Part shown: in pieces, positions 7,686-16,484 of the stretch
How positions within the stretch are numbered: position 1 is the first letter of the stretch
Layout of the letters: the number at the start of each line of letters is the position of its first letter
DNA from: Armatimonadota bacterium
Lineage (GTDB): Bacteria; Armatimonadota; UBA5829; DTJY01
NCBI GenBank assembly: GCA_017993055.1
Contig: JAGONM010000003.1
Location: 62,001 to 126,000 of the forward strand
Direction of reading: 5' to 3'
DNA: 64,000 bases
Notes under the pieces: model-generated
Seen by the model: the letters and a program-made list of their open reading frames with translations, nothing else
What the model was told of the DNA's origin: nothing
Database searches by the model: none
Translations under genes and position numbers: made by a program

Positions 7686-9128
7686 ATGGCATACAAGGAC
7701 CTGCACGACTTCATAGCCCACCTGGACAAGGCCGGACAGCTCAAGCGCATCGGCAGCGAGCTTAGTCCGGTTCTCGAGATTCCCGAAGTCGCCGACCGAG
7801 TGATGAGAGACGGCGGGCCGGCGCTCCTCTTCGAGCATCCCACGGGATACGACATCCCGCTGCTCATCAACTCCATGGGATCCACGGGGCGTATGGCGAT
7901 GGCTCTCGGAGTCGAGTCGGTCGAGCAGATCGCTCGCGAGATCGAGGACCTGTTGCGCCTCGATGTTCCCGATACACTTATGGGCAAGATCGCGATGCTC
8001 CCGAAGTACGGCAAGCTCGCGGGATACATGCCGAAGACGGTCAAGTCCGCCAGGTGCCAGGAGATCGTCAAGACGGACGATGCCTCTCTGGACGAACTCC
8101 CGATCCTCCACTGCTGGCCGGGGGATGGAGGCCGCTTCGTCACCCTCCCGATGGTCTTCACCAGGGACCCGCACACCCGCGTGCGAAACGTCGGCATGTA
8201 TCGGATGCACGTCTACGATGAGAAGACCACCGGCATGCACTGGCATCCCCACAAGGTCGGCGCCCGGCACTATGCGGAGTACGAGCGGCTCGGGCGGCGC
8301 ATGGAAGTTGCGGTTGGGCTCGGCGGCGATCCGGCGATCATCTACGCGGCGACAGCGCCTCTCCCCGAGGATTTCGACGAGATGATCTTCGCGGGATTCC
8401 TGCGGAAGTCGGCTGTCGAGATGGTCAGGTGCAAGACGATTGACATCGAGGTCCCCGCGGATGCGGAGATCGTCATCGAGGGCCATGTTGACCCGGGTGA
8501 GCGGCGGGTGGAAGGCCCGTTCGGCGACCACACCGGCTACTACTCGCTCGCCGACCAGTTCCCGGTCTTCCACGTCACCTGCATAACGCGCAGGAAGGAT
8601 GCGATCTATCCGGCGACCATCGTTGGCAGGCCGCCCAAGGAAGATTGCTTCATGGCGAAGGCGACCGAACGCATCTTCCTTCCACTCCTTCGCTTGCAGC
8701 TTCCTGAGATCGTGGATATCAACCTCCCGATCGAAGGCGTGTTCCACAACCTCGCCGTCGTGAGTATTGCGAAGCGCTATCCCGGCCACGCACGGAAGGT
8801 CATGCACGCTCTCTGGGGCATGGGGCAGATGGCGTTCACAAAGATGATCATAGTCGTGGACGAGCGTGTGGACGTCCAGGATATGAGCGAGGTTCTCTGG
8901 CGGCTGGGCAACAATGTGAACCCGAAGCGGGACATAGAGTTCGTCCAGGGTCCGCTGGATATCCTCGATCACGCTTCGTCGGAACTCGGCTACGGAAACA
9001 AGATGGGATTCGACGCGACTAAGAAGCTCCCAAGCGAGGGACATTCCCGTGAATGGCCCGATGAGATCGTGATGAGCCCTGACGTTGTCAGGAAGATTGA
9101 TTCCGTCTGGGATGAGTTGGGCCTCTAG
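7686..9128 (+). CDS. mqnL: UbiD-family decarboxylase of the futalosine menaquinone pathway
   Basis: This prenylated-FMN-dependent decarboxylase has 480 residues and the family features. These include an N-terminal MAYKDLHDFIAHLDKAGQLKRI, a core with NVGMYRMHVYDEKTTGMHWHPHK, the active-site stretch VEGPFGDHTGYYS, and a C-terminal DATKKLPSEG. In this operon it should remove the carboxylate of the prenylated 1,4-dihydroxy-6-naphthoate. The directly following ubiX-like gene would make its cofactor. It is the first gene behind the operon promoter. UbiD enzymes act on many aromatic acids, so the substrate assignment rests on the neighbours. Confidence 0.85.
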   Translation: MAYKDLHDFIAHLDKAGQLKRIGSELSPVLEIPEVADRVMRDGGPALLFEHPTGYDIPLLINSMGSTGRMAMALGVESVEQIAREIEDLLRLDVPDTLMGKIAMLPKYGKLAGYMPKTVKSARCQEIVKTDDASLDELPILHCWPGDGGRFVTLPMVFTRDPHTRVRNVGMYRMHVYDEKTTGMHWHPHKVGARHYAEYERLGRRMEVAVGLGGDPAIIYAATAPLPEDFDEMIFAGFLRKSAVEMVRCKTIDIEVPADAEIVIEGHVDPGERRVEGPFGDHTGYYSLADQFPVFHVTCITRRKDAIYPATIVGRPPKEDCFMAKATERIFLPLLRLQLPEIVDINLPIEGVFHNLAVVSIAKRYPGHARKVMHALWGMGQMAFTKMIIVVDERVDVQDMSEVLWRLGNNVNPKRDIEFVQGPLDILDHASSELGYGNKMGFDATKKLPSEGHSREWPDEIVMSPDVVRKIDSVWDELGL

Positions 9129-9132
9129 AAGT

Positions 9133-9723
9133 ATGAGAGTGGAACGCACCCTTGTAGTCGCGATAACCGGAGCGAGCGGAAGTGTCTACGGAGTCCGCTT
9201 TCTCGAGAGCATTCTCCGTCACTACGACCGCATCTACACGATCGTGTCGGACAACGCGAGGACCGTCATCAGGACGGAAGTTGGTCTCTATGCGGACGCC
9301 GATGAGTCCCTCGGCACGTTGTCAGAGAAGATCACGCTCTGCTCGCCGAACGACCTGACCGCGCCGCCGGCCAGCGGGTCGGTCGCGTCCGAAGGCATGG
9401 TCATCATCCCGTGCTCCATGGGTACCGCGGGTCGGATCGCGTCAGGCGTATCGAGCGACCTTATCACACGATCCGCCGACGTCTGCCTGAAGGAGAATCG
9501 CAAGCTGATCATGGTCGTTCGCGAGACGCCGTTCAACCTCATCCATCTCCGCAATCTCACGCGGCTCGCGGAAGCGGGGGCGATCATCCTGCCCGCATCG
9601 CCTGCCTTCTATTCGCATCCGAAGACGGTTGATGACATGGTGGAGTTCGTCGTAGCACGAGTGATCCAGCAGTTGGGTTTCGTGCACCCCTCGGCGCCAG
9701 AGTGGCATGGAATCGAGGAGTAG
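9133..9723 (+). CDS. mqnM: UbiX-family flavin prenyltransferase
   Basis: This enzyme makes prenylated FMN for UbiD-type decarboxylases. The 196 residues contain the flavin-binding VVAITGASGSVYGVRFLE at the N-terminus, the VIIPCSMGTAGRIASGVSSDLITRSADV segment, and the conserved RETPFNLIHLRNLTRLAEAGAIILPASPAFY. The ATG at 9133 follows the ubiD stop by four bases, and an in-frame upstream start would overlap ubiD. It overlaps the ubiA-like gene by 17 bases. Confidence 0.9.
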   Translation: MRVERTLVVAITGASGSVYGVRFLESILRHYDRIYTIVSDNARTVIRTEVGLYADADESLGTLSEKITLCSPNDLTAPPASGSVASEGMVIIPCSMGTAGRIASGVSSDLITRSADVCLKENRKLIMVVRETPFNLIHLRNLTRLAEAGAIILPASPAFYSHPKTVDDMVEFVVARVIQQLGFVHPSAPEWHGIEE

Positions 9724-10591
9724 CGCCGTGTTGGCGAAAGTGCGCACGATCCTCGAGATGATCAAGTTCGAGCACACGATCTTCGCGCTCCCATTTGCGC
9801 TCACCAGCGCGTTCCTCGCTGCGAACGGAATGCCGTCGCTTTGGGCGATGCTCTGGATCCTCGTCGCGATGGTCGGCGCCAGAAGCTCCGCGATGGCATT
9901 CAACCGCATCGCCGATCTTCACTACGACAGGCTGAATGCGCGAACCGCCGGGCGCGCTCTTCCGATCGGTGCGGTCAGGCTGGCCGAGGTTTGGTGGTTC
10001 ACCCTCGGCTCGGCAGCCGTCTTCGTGCTGGCGTCGTGGATGCTGAATCCACTGGCCTTCGCGCTCTCGCCGGTTGCGCTGTTGATCGTTCTGGGCTACT
10101 CCTACACTAAGCGTTTCACGTCGCTCTCGCATCTGGTGCTTGGCCTTGCGCTCGGGATTGCCCCCGTCGGCGCCTGGATCGCGGTGACGGGACGGCTCGA
10201 CTTCGCGCCGATGGTGCTATCGGCGGCGGTGATGTTCTGGACCGCCGGCTTCGACATCATCTACTCGCTCCAGGACCTGGAGTTCGACCGTAAACAGGGG
10301 CTCTTCTCAATCCCGAAGGCGCTCGGACCGGCTGCAGGGCTCCTCGTTTCGCGGGGATTTCACCTGGCGGCAGTGCTTCTGCTGACATGGTTCGGGATGA
10401 TACTTGAACTCGGGACCTTGTACTGGGTCGGGACGGCCCTCGTTGCCGGGTTGCTGGCCTACGAGCAGGGCCTCGTCAGGCCGGACGATTACAGCAGAGT
10501 GAACGTCGCATTCTTCAGCACGAACGGATTAGTAAGCATAGGCTTTCTTATCTTTGCTTTGGTTGATCTGTTGGTCAGAAGGGCTGCTTGA
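9707..10591 (+). CDS. mqnP: UbiA-like prenyltransferase of the futalosine pathway
   Basis: A 294-residue membrane prenyltransferase with about nine hydrophobic segments. The first Asp-rich motif, NRIADLHYDRLNARTAGR (N-x3-D-x3-D), and the second, DIIYSLQDLEFDRKQGLFSIP, are both present and bind the Mg-pyrophosphate of the polyprenyl donor. In this setting the acceptor should be 1,4-dihydroxy-6-naphthoate. The start may be the ATG at 9707 or the GTG at 9728. The stop overlaps the mqnE ATG (ATGA). Confidence 0.88.
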   Translation: MESRSSAVLAKVRTILEMIKFEHTIFALPFALTSAFLAANGMPSLWAMLWILVAMVGARSSAMAFNRIADLHYDRLNARTAGRALPIGAVRLAEVWWFTLGSAAVFVLASWMLNPLAFALSPVALLIVLGYSYTKRFTSLSHLVLGLALGIAPVGAWIAVTGRLDFAPMVLSAAVMFWTAGFDIIYSLQDLEFDRKQGLFSIPKALGPAAGLLVSRGFHLAAVLLLTWFGMILELGTLYWVGTALVAGLLAYEQGLVRPDDYSRVNVAFFSTNGLVSIGFLIFALVDLLVRRAA

Positions 10592-11685
10592 TGAGAGAAC
10601 TGGCGCTGAAGTCCGATATCGGCGACATAGTCGAGAAGGTGGAGCGGGCGGTTCGCCTTGACTTCGAGGATGGCGTGCGGCTCTTCGCGTCCGACGACCT
10701 GTTGGCGATCGGCTGGGCGGCCAACTTCGTCCGCCGGCGAATGAACGGCGACCGGACCTACTACATCGTCAACCGGCATATCAACTACAGCAACCTCTGC
10801 AAGAACCACTGCCGGTTCTGCGCGTTCCGGAAGAACGAGGGCGAGCAGGGTGCATACACGATGAGCCTCGAAGAGGTGATCTGTCGGGCGGACGAAGTCC
10901 GGCAGGAGATTGATTACACCGAACTGCACATCGTCGGGAGTCTGCACCCTGATCTGCCGTTCAGCTACTACGTGGAGATGCTCTCTGCACTCAGGCGCTT
11001 GATGCCGGCCGTCCACATTCAGGCGTTCACGGCGGTCGAGATCGATCACCTGGCAAAGATCGCCGGCCTCAGCATCAGGGACACGCTGATCCGGCTTCGC
11101 GACGCGGGCCTCGGATCACTTCCCGGAGGAGGGGCTGAGGTCTTCGCTCCCAGAATCCGGAAGAACCTGTGTGCCGAGAAGCTCTCATCAGACGGCTGGC
11201 TCGATGTGATGCGCACCGCCCACCAACTCGGCATCCGCTCGAACGCCACGATGCTCTACGGACACATAGAGACCCCTGAGGAGCGCATAGACCACATGCT
11301 CCGTCTGAGGGATCTGCAGGACGAGACCGGCGGATTCCTAGCGTTCATCCCGCTCGCGTTCCACCCCCAGGGCACGGACATCTCGAACTTCGGGAAGCGC
11401 TCGGGGATCGACGACTTGAAGATGATCGCCGTTTCTCGGCTGATGCTCGACAACTTCGACCACATAAAGGTTTTCTGGATCATGCTCGGCCTCAAGCTGG
11501 CACAGGTCGCCCTCCATTTCGGCGCGGATGACTTCGACGGCACGGTTGTCGAGGAGAAGATCACCCACTCCGCCGGGGCGGAGACCCCCCAGGGCCTCTC
11601 CGTTCCCGAGATACTCCGGCTGATCTCCGAGACAGGCACGATCCCCGTCGAGCGCGATACTCTCTACAACGAGGTAGAGAGATGA
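10591..11685 (+). CDS. mqnE: Aminofutalosine synthase (radical SAM)
   Basis: The 364-residue radical SAM enzyme joins 3-enolpyruvyl-benzoate to the adenosyl part of SAM to give 6-amino-6-deoxyfutalosine. The cluster motif C-x3-C-x2-C (CKNHCRFCAF) is followed by the MqnE-type segment ELHIVGSLHPDLPFSYYVEML. A C-terminal half shared with MqnC contains SLPGGGAEVF and FIPLAFHPQGT. The upstream and downstream overlaps (ATGA at both ends) show tight coupling with mqnP and mqnA. It is distinguished from its paralogue mqnC by the HPDLPFSYY segment. Confidence 0.9.
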   Translation: MRELALKSDIGDIVEKVERAVRLDFEDGVRLFASDDLLAIGWAANFVRRRMNGDRTYYIVNRHINYSNLCKNHCRFCAFRKNEGEQGAYTMSLEEVICRADEVRQEIDYTELHIVGSLHPDLPFSYYVEMLSALRRLMPAVHIQAFTAVEIDHLAKIAGLSIRDTLIRLRDAGLGSLPGGGAEVFAPRIRKNLCAEKLSSDGWLDVMRTAHQLGIRSNATMLYGHIETPEERIDHMLRLRDLQDETGGFLAFIPLAFHPQGTDISNFGKRSGIDDLKMIAVSRLMLDNFDHIKVFWIMLGLKLAQVALHFGADDFDGTVVEEKITHSAGAETPQGLSVPEILRLISETGTIPVERDTLYNEVER

Positions 11686-12485
11686 AGATCGGTGCAGTGC
11701 CATATTTGAACGGCAGGCCGTTAGTCCATGGCCTCGAACGCGAACCGCGAGTCGAGTTGATCACCGACGTCCCTTCGAGGTTGGCGCAGAAACTCCAGGA
11801 CAAGGAGATCGCGGCCGGACTTCTGTCGGTCTTCGCATGCTTCGAGAACCCGGGCCTGCAGATGGTACCCGGGATCTGCATCGGCTGCGACGGCCCGGCG
11901 GATAGCGTCCGGATCTTCCTCGGCAAGCCTGTCGATCAGTTGCGCACCGTCGCCCTCGATACCAGTTCGCTCTCGTCGGTCAATCTCGCGCGAATCATTC
12001 TTCGCGAGCGCTACGGGATCGTGCCGGATTTCGTGGATATGCGGCCGGACGTCGAGGAGATGCTCGACCTGTGCGACGCCGCGGTCACGATCGGCGACAT
12101 CACGATGACCTCGCCCCAGGACCGCTGGCCGATGCTCGATCTGGGCGAGGAATGGAAGTTGCTCACTGGCCTGCCGTTCGTCTTCGCGGTTTGGGCGGTG
12201 AATCCCGACATGGCATCTCCCGAGTTGGTCGACATTCTCACCGAGGCCAGGCAGCGGGGCATGGCATCGCTTGACGAGATCAGCGAGTCGGAGTCGAAGC
12301 GCCTCGACCTGCCGTCTGAGGTCTGTTACAGGTATCTCAGCGAGATCATGGACTACGATATGACCGAGCGGCACTACCAGGCGCTGGAGTTGTTCCGGCA
12401 GAAATCCTGCGCCATGGTGCCCGGCCTTCGCATGGGCCCGGTGTCGGTGTTCTGCGACTCGCAGAATGGAATCTACCTGAGATGA
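11682..12485 (+). CDS. mqnA: Chorismate dehydratase
   Basis: The 267-residue MqnA/MqnD-fold protein resembles a periplasmic-binding-type fold but has no signal peptide. It dehydrates chorismate to 3-enolpyruvyl-benzoate, the first step of the futalosine pathway. The N-terminal IGAVPYLNGRPLVHGL and the SSLSSVNLARIILRERYG segment are typical of MqnA and differ from MqnD. It overlaps mqnE and mqnC by four bases at each end. Confidence 0.9.
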   Translation: MKIGAVPYLNGRPLVHGLEREPRVELITDVPSRLAQKLQDKEIAAGLLSVFACFENPGLQMVPGICIGCDGPADSVRIFLGKPVDQLRTVALDTSSLSSVNLARIILRERYGIVPDFVDMRPDVEEMLDLCDAAVTIGDITMTSPQDRWPMLDLGEEWKLLTGLPFVFAVWAVNPDMASPELVDILTEARQRGMASLDEISESESKRLDLPSEVCYRYLSEIMDYDMTERHYQALELFRQKSCAMVPGLRMGPVSVFCDSQNGIYLR

Positions 12486-13552
12486 CGGACTGGGTCGCCA
12501 TCCTTGAGGGAGTCCTGGCGGGTCAGCGACTGGGCGGATCAGACGCCCTGACGCTCTTCGAGTCGGGCCAACTCCTCGAACTGGGGTTCGCCGCCGATGC
12601 CGTCTGCCTCCGGATGCATCCCGAGCCGTACCGGACCTACGTCGTAGACCGGAACATCAACTACACGAACATCTGCACCTCCAAGTGCCGATTCTGCGCC
12701 TTCTGGCGGGATGCCGAGTCGTCAGAGGCGTACCTGCTCTCAGACGAGGAGATCCACCGAAAGATACAAGAGGCGGTCGAACTCGGCGCGACCCAGATTC
12801 TGATGCAAGGCGGCCTGCATCCTGACCTGAGAATTGAGTGGTACGAGCGGTTGGTTAGTGGCATCAAAGAGCGCTTCGACATAGACCTGCACTCGTTCTC
12901 CCCACCGGAGATCGTCAACATCGCCAAGGTTTCGGGTCTCACGATAGAGGAAGTCATCGGTCGGCTTAGGGGTGCGGGGCTCGACTCGCTTCCGGGTGGC
13001 GGGGCGGAGATTCTCTCCAACTCCATCCGGAGAGCGGTGAGCCCCGGGAAGTGCTCCCCCGACCAGTGGATCGGCGTCATGGAGACCGCTCATACCCTCG
13101 GGATGCGTACTACGGCCACCATGATGTTCGGCCACGCGGAAACCTACCCTGACCGCGTCGAGCATCTGTCGCGGATCAGGACCCTCCAGGACCGTACCGG
13201 CGGGTTCACGGCATTCATTCCCTGGACCTTCCAGCCGTCGAACACCGATATCGGCGGTGAGCAGGTCGGGGCGTACGAGTACCTGCGTACCCTGGCAATA
13301 TCCAGGCTCTTCCTCGACAACGTTGCCAACCTGCAGGCATCGTGGGTCACGCAGGGGGCGAAGATCGGCCAGATATCGCTGAAGTTCGGGGCGAACGATC
13401 TCGGCAGCACGATGATCGAGGAGAACGTCGTTGCGGCGGCCGGTATCCGGTTCCGCATGAGTGAGCATGAGTTGCGTGAGGCGATATCCGGGGCTGGGTA
13501 CACGCCGCGCAAGAGGAATACATACTACGATCTGGTGGAAGCCAATGAGTGA
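12482..13552 (+). CDS. mqnC: Cyclic dehypoxanthinyl futalosine synthase (radical SAM)
   Basis: This radical SAM enzyme cyclises dehypoxanthine futalosine. In 356 residues it has C-x3-C-x2-C (CTSKCRFCAF), then AYLLSDEEIHRKIQEAVELGATQILMQGGLHPDL, which is diagnostic of MqnC over MqnE. SLPGGGAEILS, TATMMFGHAET and FIPWTFQPSNT follow. The start overlaps mqnA (ATGA) and the end overlaps the phosphorylase gene, so it sits centrally in the coupled operon. Confidence 0.92.
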   Translation: MTDWVAILEGVLAGQRLGGSDALTLFESGQLLELGFAADAVCLRMHPEPYRTYVVDRNINYTNICTSKCRFCAFWRDAESSEAYLLSDEEIHRKIQEAVELGATQILMQGGLHPDLRIEWYERLVSGIKERFDIDLHSFSPPEIVNIAKVSGLTIEEVIGRLRGAGLDSLPGGGAEILSNSIRRAVSPGKCSPDQWIGVMETAHTLGMRTTATMMFGHAETYPDRVEHLSRIRTLQDRTGGFTAFIPWTFQPSNTDIGGEQVGAYEYLRTLAISRLFLDNVANLQASWVTQGAKIGQISLKFGANDLGSTMIEENVVAAAGIRFRMSEHELREAISGAGYTPRKRNTYYDLVEANE

Positions 13553-14426
13553 CGCAATCGCAGTCATAGGCGGGAGCGGCGCGTACACGCTCCTGCAGAA
13601 CGGAAGCTTTGCCGGGGAGCGAGTCGGACCGATCTCGACGCCGTTCGGCGACTCGCAGCCGATCCACCGGTTTGCCGCGGCCGACGCCGAGTTCCTCTTC
13701 CTCTCGCGCCACGGTGATAAGGGCTACCATATCGCGGCGCCGTCTGTGAATTATCGCGCGAACATCTGGGCGCTCAAGGATCTGGGGACTGCGCGTATCA
13801 TCTCCTGGTCGGGACCCGGCGCGATAGACGATTCCTTGACTATCGGTCAGTACGTGCTGCCGGACGATCTGCTCGACGAGACGAAGCGCCGGACGTACAC
13901 GTTCTTCGAGGGTCTCGGGATCGGTTTCGTCCGCCAGAATCCCGTCTTCTGCCCGGAGCTTCTAGTCAACGCATCCACAGTGCTCTCCGACCTCGATGCC
14001 GAGCACCGAGATACCGCGACCTACGTCTGCACCGAGGGTCCGCGCCTGGAAACGCCCGCCGAGATCCGCAAGTATAAGGCGTTTGGCGGCGATCTGGTCG
14101 GCATGACGCTCGTCCCGGAGGTCTTCCTCGCCAAGGAACTGGAGATGTGCTATATGTCGATCTGCTACGTGACGAACTACGCCGAGGGCATCAAGCCTAG
14201 CCGGTTCGTCCCCGGCGTGCTCTTCGAGGGGCTGATCAGCGATGAGCAGAGGCGGATCGTCGATGCGGCGGTCGGGCGATTCCCGGAGATCATCCGCGAA
14301 CTGGTGAGCAGGCTCTCCAGCAGGGAGCGGACCTGTGCCTGCGGCCGCCTCATGGAGCGCTACCGCCGCCGTGGCGACATAGGCGAGGACTGGCATACCT
14401 GGGTCGAACGCCGTTCTACCCCTTGA
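13545..14426 (+). CDS. MTAP/PNP-family nucleoside phosphorylase, likely acting on (amino)futalosine
   Basis: The 293-residue protein has the purine-nucleoside phosphorylase family II layout: AVIGGSGAY at the start, phosphate-binding FLSRHGDKGYHIAAPSVNYRANIWALKDLG, TYTFFEGLG, and the substrate-proximal CTEGPRLETPAEI and VGMTLVPEVFLAKELEMCY. The usual family stretch ending in AVGSL is replaced by SWSGPGAIDD, so the substrate may differ from methylthioadenosine. It is the last gene of the mqn operon and overlaps mqnC. I infer that it removes the base from (amino)futalosine in place of MqnB or MTAN. An MTA-salvage role remains possible. The C-terminus carries a CAC pair. Confidence 0.78.
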   Translation: MSDAIAVIGGSGAYTLLQNGSFAGERVGPISTPFGDSQPIHRFAAADAEFLFLSRHGDKGYHIAAPSVNYRANIWALKDLGTARIISWSGPGAIDDSLTIGQYVLPDDLLDETKRRTYTFFEGLGIGFVRQNPVFCPELLVNASTVLSDLDAEHRDTATYVCTEGPRLETPAEIRKYKAFGGDLVGMTLVPEVFLAKELEMCYMSICYVTNYAEGIKPSRFVPGVLFEGLISDEQRRIVDAAVGRFPEIIRELVSRLSSRERTCACGRLMERYRRRGDIGEDWHTWVERRSTP

Positions 14427-15294
14427 TCCCGCTGAGTTTGATGCCTTCGACGAAGTAGCGCTGGTTGAATATGAAGAGCAGCAGAACCGGGATCAGGGCG
14501 ATGACCGAGCCGGCCATGAGCTGCGTGTAGTTCGTCGCGTGCTGCCCGACGAAATACCTCAGGCCGATCGGGAGGGTTCGCGGTGCCTCGGTGACGGTCA
14601 CGATGAGCGGCCACATGTAACTCCCCCAGAAGCCCATAAAGGTGAAGGTCGTCAGGGTCGCGAGCGCCGGCTTGGAGAGTGGGAGCGTCACCCGCGTGAA
14701 GATGCCGACGTACCCCGAGCCGTCGATCTTCGCTGCGTCCTCGAGTTCGCCGGGGAGCCCCATGAAGAACTGGCGGAGCATGAAGGTTCCATAGGCGCTG
14801 AAGAGTCCGGGTATGATGAGCGCCTGGTACGTGTTGATCCAGCCCAGGTTCTTCATTATGACGAACACGGGGATCATCGTCACCGAGCCGGGGATCATCA
14901 TCGTCGCCAGGTAGGCGAAGAAGAGCTTGTCGCGGCCGGGGAAATGGAGCCGGGCGAAGGCGAACGCCGCCATCGCGCTCGTAAGTACCTGACCGAAAGT
15001 GCCGATCACCGCCACGAAGATGCTCGACAGGTAGAGTCGGGGGAAGTTTATCTCCCTCCAGGCGTCGGGGTAGTTGCCCCACCACGCGCGGATCGGCTGG
15101 CCGCCTAACACCGTGTCCTTCCAGACCATGTGCTCCGGGAAGAGGTTGATCCCGCCGCCCGGCGCGAACACCTCGTTCGGCTGCTTGATGGACGTGCTTA
15201 TCATCCAGAGAAACGGCACGAGCATGCTGATCGCGCCGACGCTCAGGATGGTGTAGAGGCCTGCCTTCATCAGAGGGTTCATTAGCCTATTCAT
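14416..15294 (-). CDS. Sugar ABC transporter permease, MalG type
   Basis: The 292-residue inner-membrane permease has six hydrophobic segments. Its cytoplasmic EAA loop reads AAKIDGSGYVGIFTRVTLPLSKPALATL, which couples to an ATPase. The family imports mono- or oligosaccharides in the CUT1 class. It overlaps the MalF-type gene by eight bases and its end overlaps the convergent phosphorylase gene by 11 bases. No ATPase gene is adjacent, so a shared MsmK-like ATPase encoded elsewhere is needed. Confidence 0.88.
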   Translation of the reverse strand: MNRLMNPLMKAGLYTILSVGAISMLVPFLWMISTSIKQPNEVFAPGGGINLFPEHMVWKDTVLGGQPIRAWWGNYPDAWREINFPRLYLSSIFVAVIGTFGQVLTSAMAAFAFARLHFPGRDKLFFAYLATMMIPGSVTMIPVFVIMKNLGWINTYQALIIPGLFSAYGTFMLRQFFMGLPGELEDAAKIDGSGYVGIFTRVTLPLSKPALATLTTFTFMGFWGSYMWPLIVTVTEAPRTLPIGLRYFVGQHATNYTQLMAGSVIALIPVLLLFIFNQRYFVEGIKLSGIKG

Positions 15295-16453
15295 ACGTGA
15301 CCACCCTTCCGCCGATTCGCCAGGTCAGCATCGTCATCAGCAGTATCACGGCGAAGAGGAACCAGGCGATCGCGGAGGCGTACCCCATGTTGAACTTCTC
15401 GAACGCCGTCTGGTAGAGGTAGTACTCGACCGTCGTCGTGCTTCCGGCCGGTCCGCCGCCGGTCATCACATTCGCGACCATGAATCCGCCCTGGAATCCG
15501 CCGATCACGCTCATCACGAGGATGAAGAACGTCGTCGGGCTGATCATCGGCCAGGTCACCGCCCAGAACTTCTGCCACGGACCCGCGCCGTCGATCTCGG
15601 CGGCCTCGTAGTACGATGTCGGGACGCCCTGGAGCGCGGCGAGGTAGAGGATCATGTTGTAGCCGCCGAGTCCGCCCCAGAGTCCCATCAGGATCAGCGA
15701 GGGTTTCGCCCACTGGACCGTTCCGAGCCAGTCCGGCGGAGTCCCGAAGAAGAAGCTGATGATCGAGTAGACCTGCCGCCCATAGACTCCCATTCCGATG
15801 AAGATCGCCGCTCCCGCGCAGACAATCAGTCCGCGGAAGAGCCATTCCGGCCACGTGAGCCTCAGCTTCTCTGAGAGCCAGTGGACGAGGGACAGAACGA
15901 GCCCGACCACTCCCAGCGCGATGATCCCGAAGAAGACGGCGGTGAATATCGTGAATCCCAGTGCGAAGAGCTTGTTTCCGTAGATCGATTCGCCCACCAG
16001 CCGGATCGACTTGTTGATCAGGCCGATGTCCGCATTGTAGAGGTACTTCCAGAGGATCAGGAGCGCGACGCCTGAGCAGACCGCCGGCAGGAAGTAGAGC
16101 GTTCGGAAGATCACGATGCCCTTGATCTTCTGGTTCATGATGAGGGCTGTGATCAGGCTCGCGGCCATCCCGACCGGTATTCCCGCCATGAGGTAGACCG
16201 TATTGTAGACGTACTGCCAGAAGAACGGGTCGTTCGATGTCAGTTGCCCTCCCTCGCGGTGGAATCCCAGCAGACTGACGAAGTTCTCGAGGCCCACCCA
16301 GGTCGGCGCCTTGAATATGTTCCAGTGGGTGAACGCCATGACGAGCGAGACAACCACCGGGATGCTGGTGAACACCAGAAAGCCGATGAAGTTGGGCAGC
16401 AGGAATCCATATGCCGCCAGTGCCTCGCGCCTCTTGTATGTCATGCGTCCCAT
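15287..16453 (-). CDS. Sugar ABC transporter permease, MalF type, with extra membrane insert
   Basis: The 388-residue partner permease has an EAA loop, YYEAAEIDGAGPWQKFWAVTWPMISPTTF, and the TGGGPAGSTTTVEYYLYQTAF segment common in CUT1 permeases. It is some 80-90 residues longer than the usual 290-310. The extra part lies at about residues 157-245 and contains two further hydrophobic stretches (FALGFTIFTAVFFGIIALG and WLFRGLIVCAGAAIFIGMG). The insert splits the normal helix order. The gene sits between the binding-protein and MalG-type genes. Confidence 0.85.
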   Translation of the reverse strand: MGRMTYKRREALAAYGFLLPNFIGFLVFTSIPVVVSLVMAFTHWNIFKAPTWVGLENFVSLLGFHREGGQLTSNDPFFWQYVYNTVYLMAGIPVGMAASLITALIMNQKIKGIVIFRTLYFLPAVCSGVALLILWKYLYNADIGLINKSIRLVGESIYGNKLFALGFTIFTAVFFGIIALGVVGLVLSLVHWLSEKLRLTWPEWLFRGLIVCAGAAIFIGMGVYGRQVYSIISFFFGTPPDWLGTVQWAKPSLILMGLWGGLGGYNMILYLAALQGVPTSYYEAAEIDGAGPWQKFWAVTWPMISPTTFFILVMSVIGGFQGGFMVANVMTGGGPAGSTTTVEYYLYQTAFEKFNMGYASAIAWFLFAVILLMTMLTWRIGGRVVTYE

Positions 16454-16484
16454 AGGTCAAATCCGTCCCATCGGTCCCGTTGCT

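Noticed and set aside
8281-8300. GTACGAG-like sequence inside the UbiD gene as a third repeat copy.
   Set aside because: It is a short Tyr-Glu-Arg codon run with no palindromic arm or wider match to the 38-base element.
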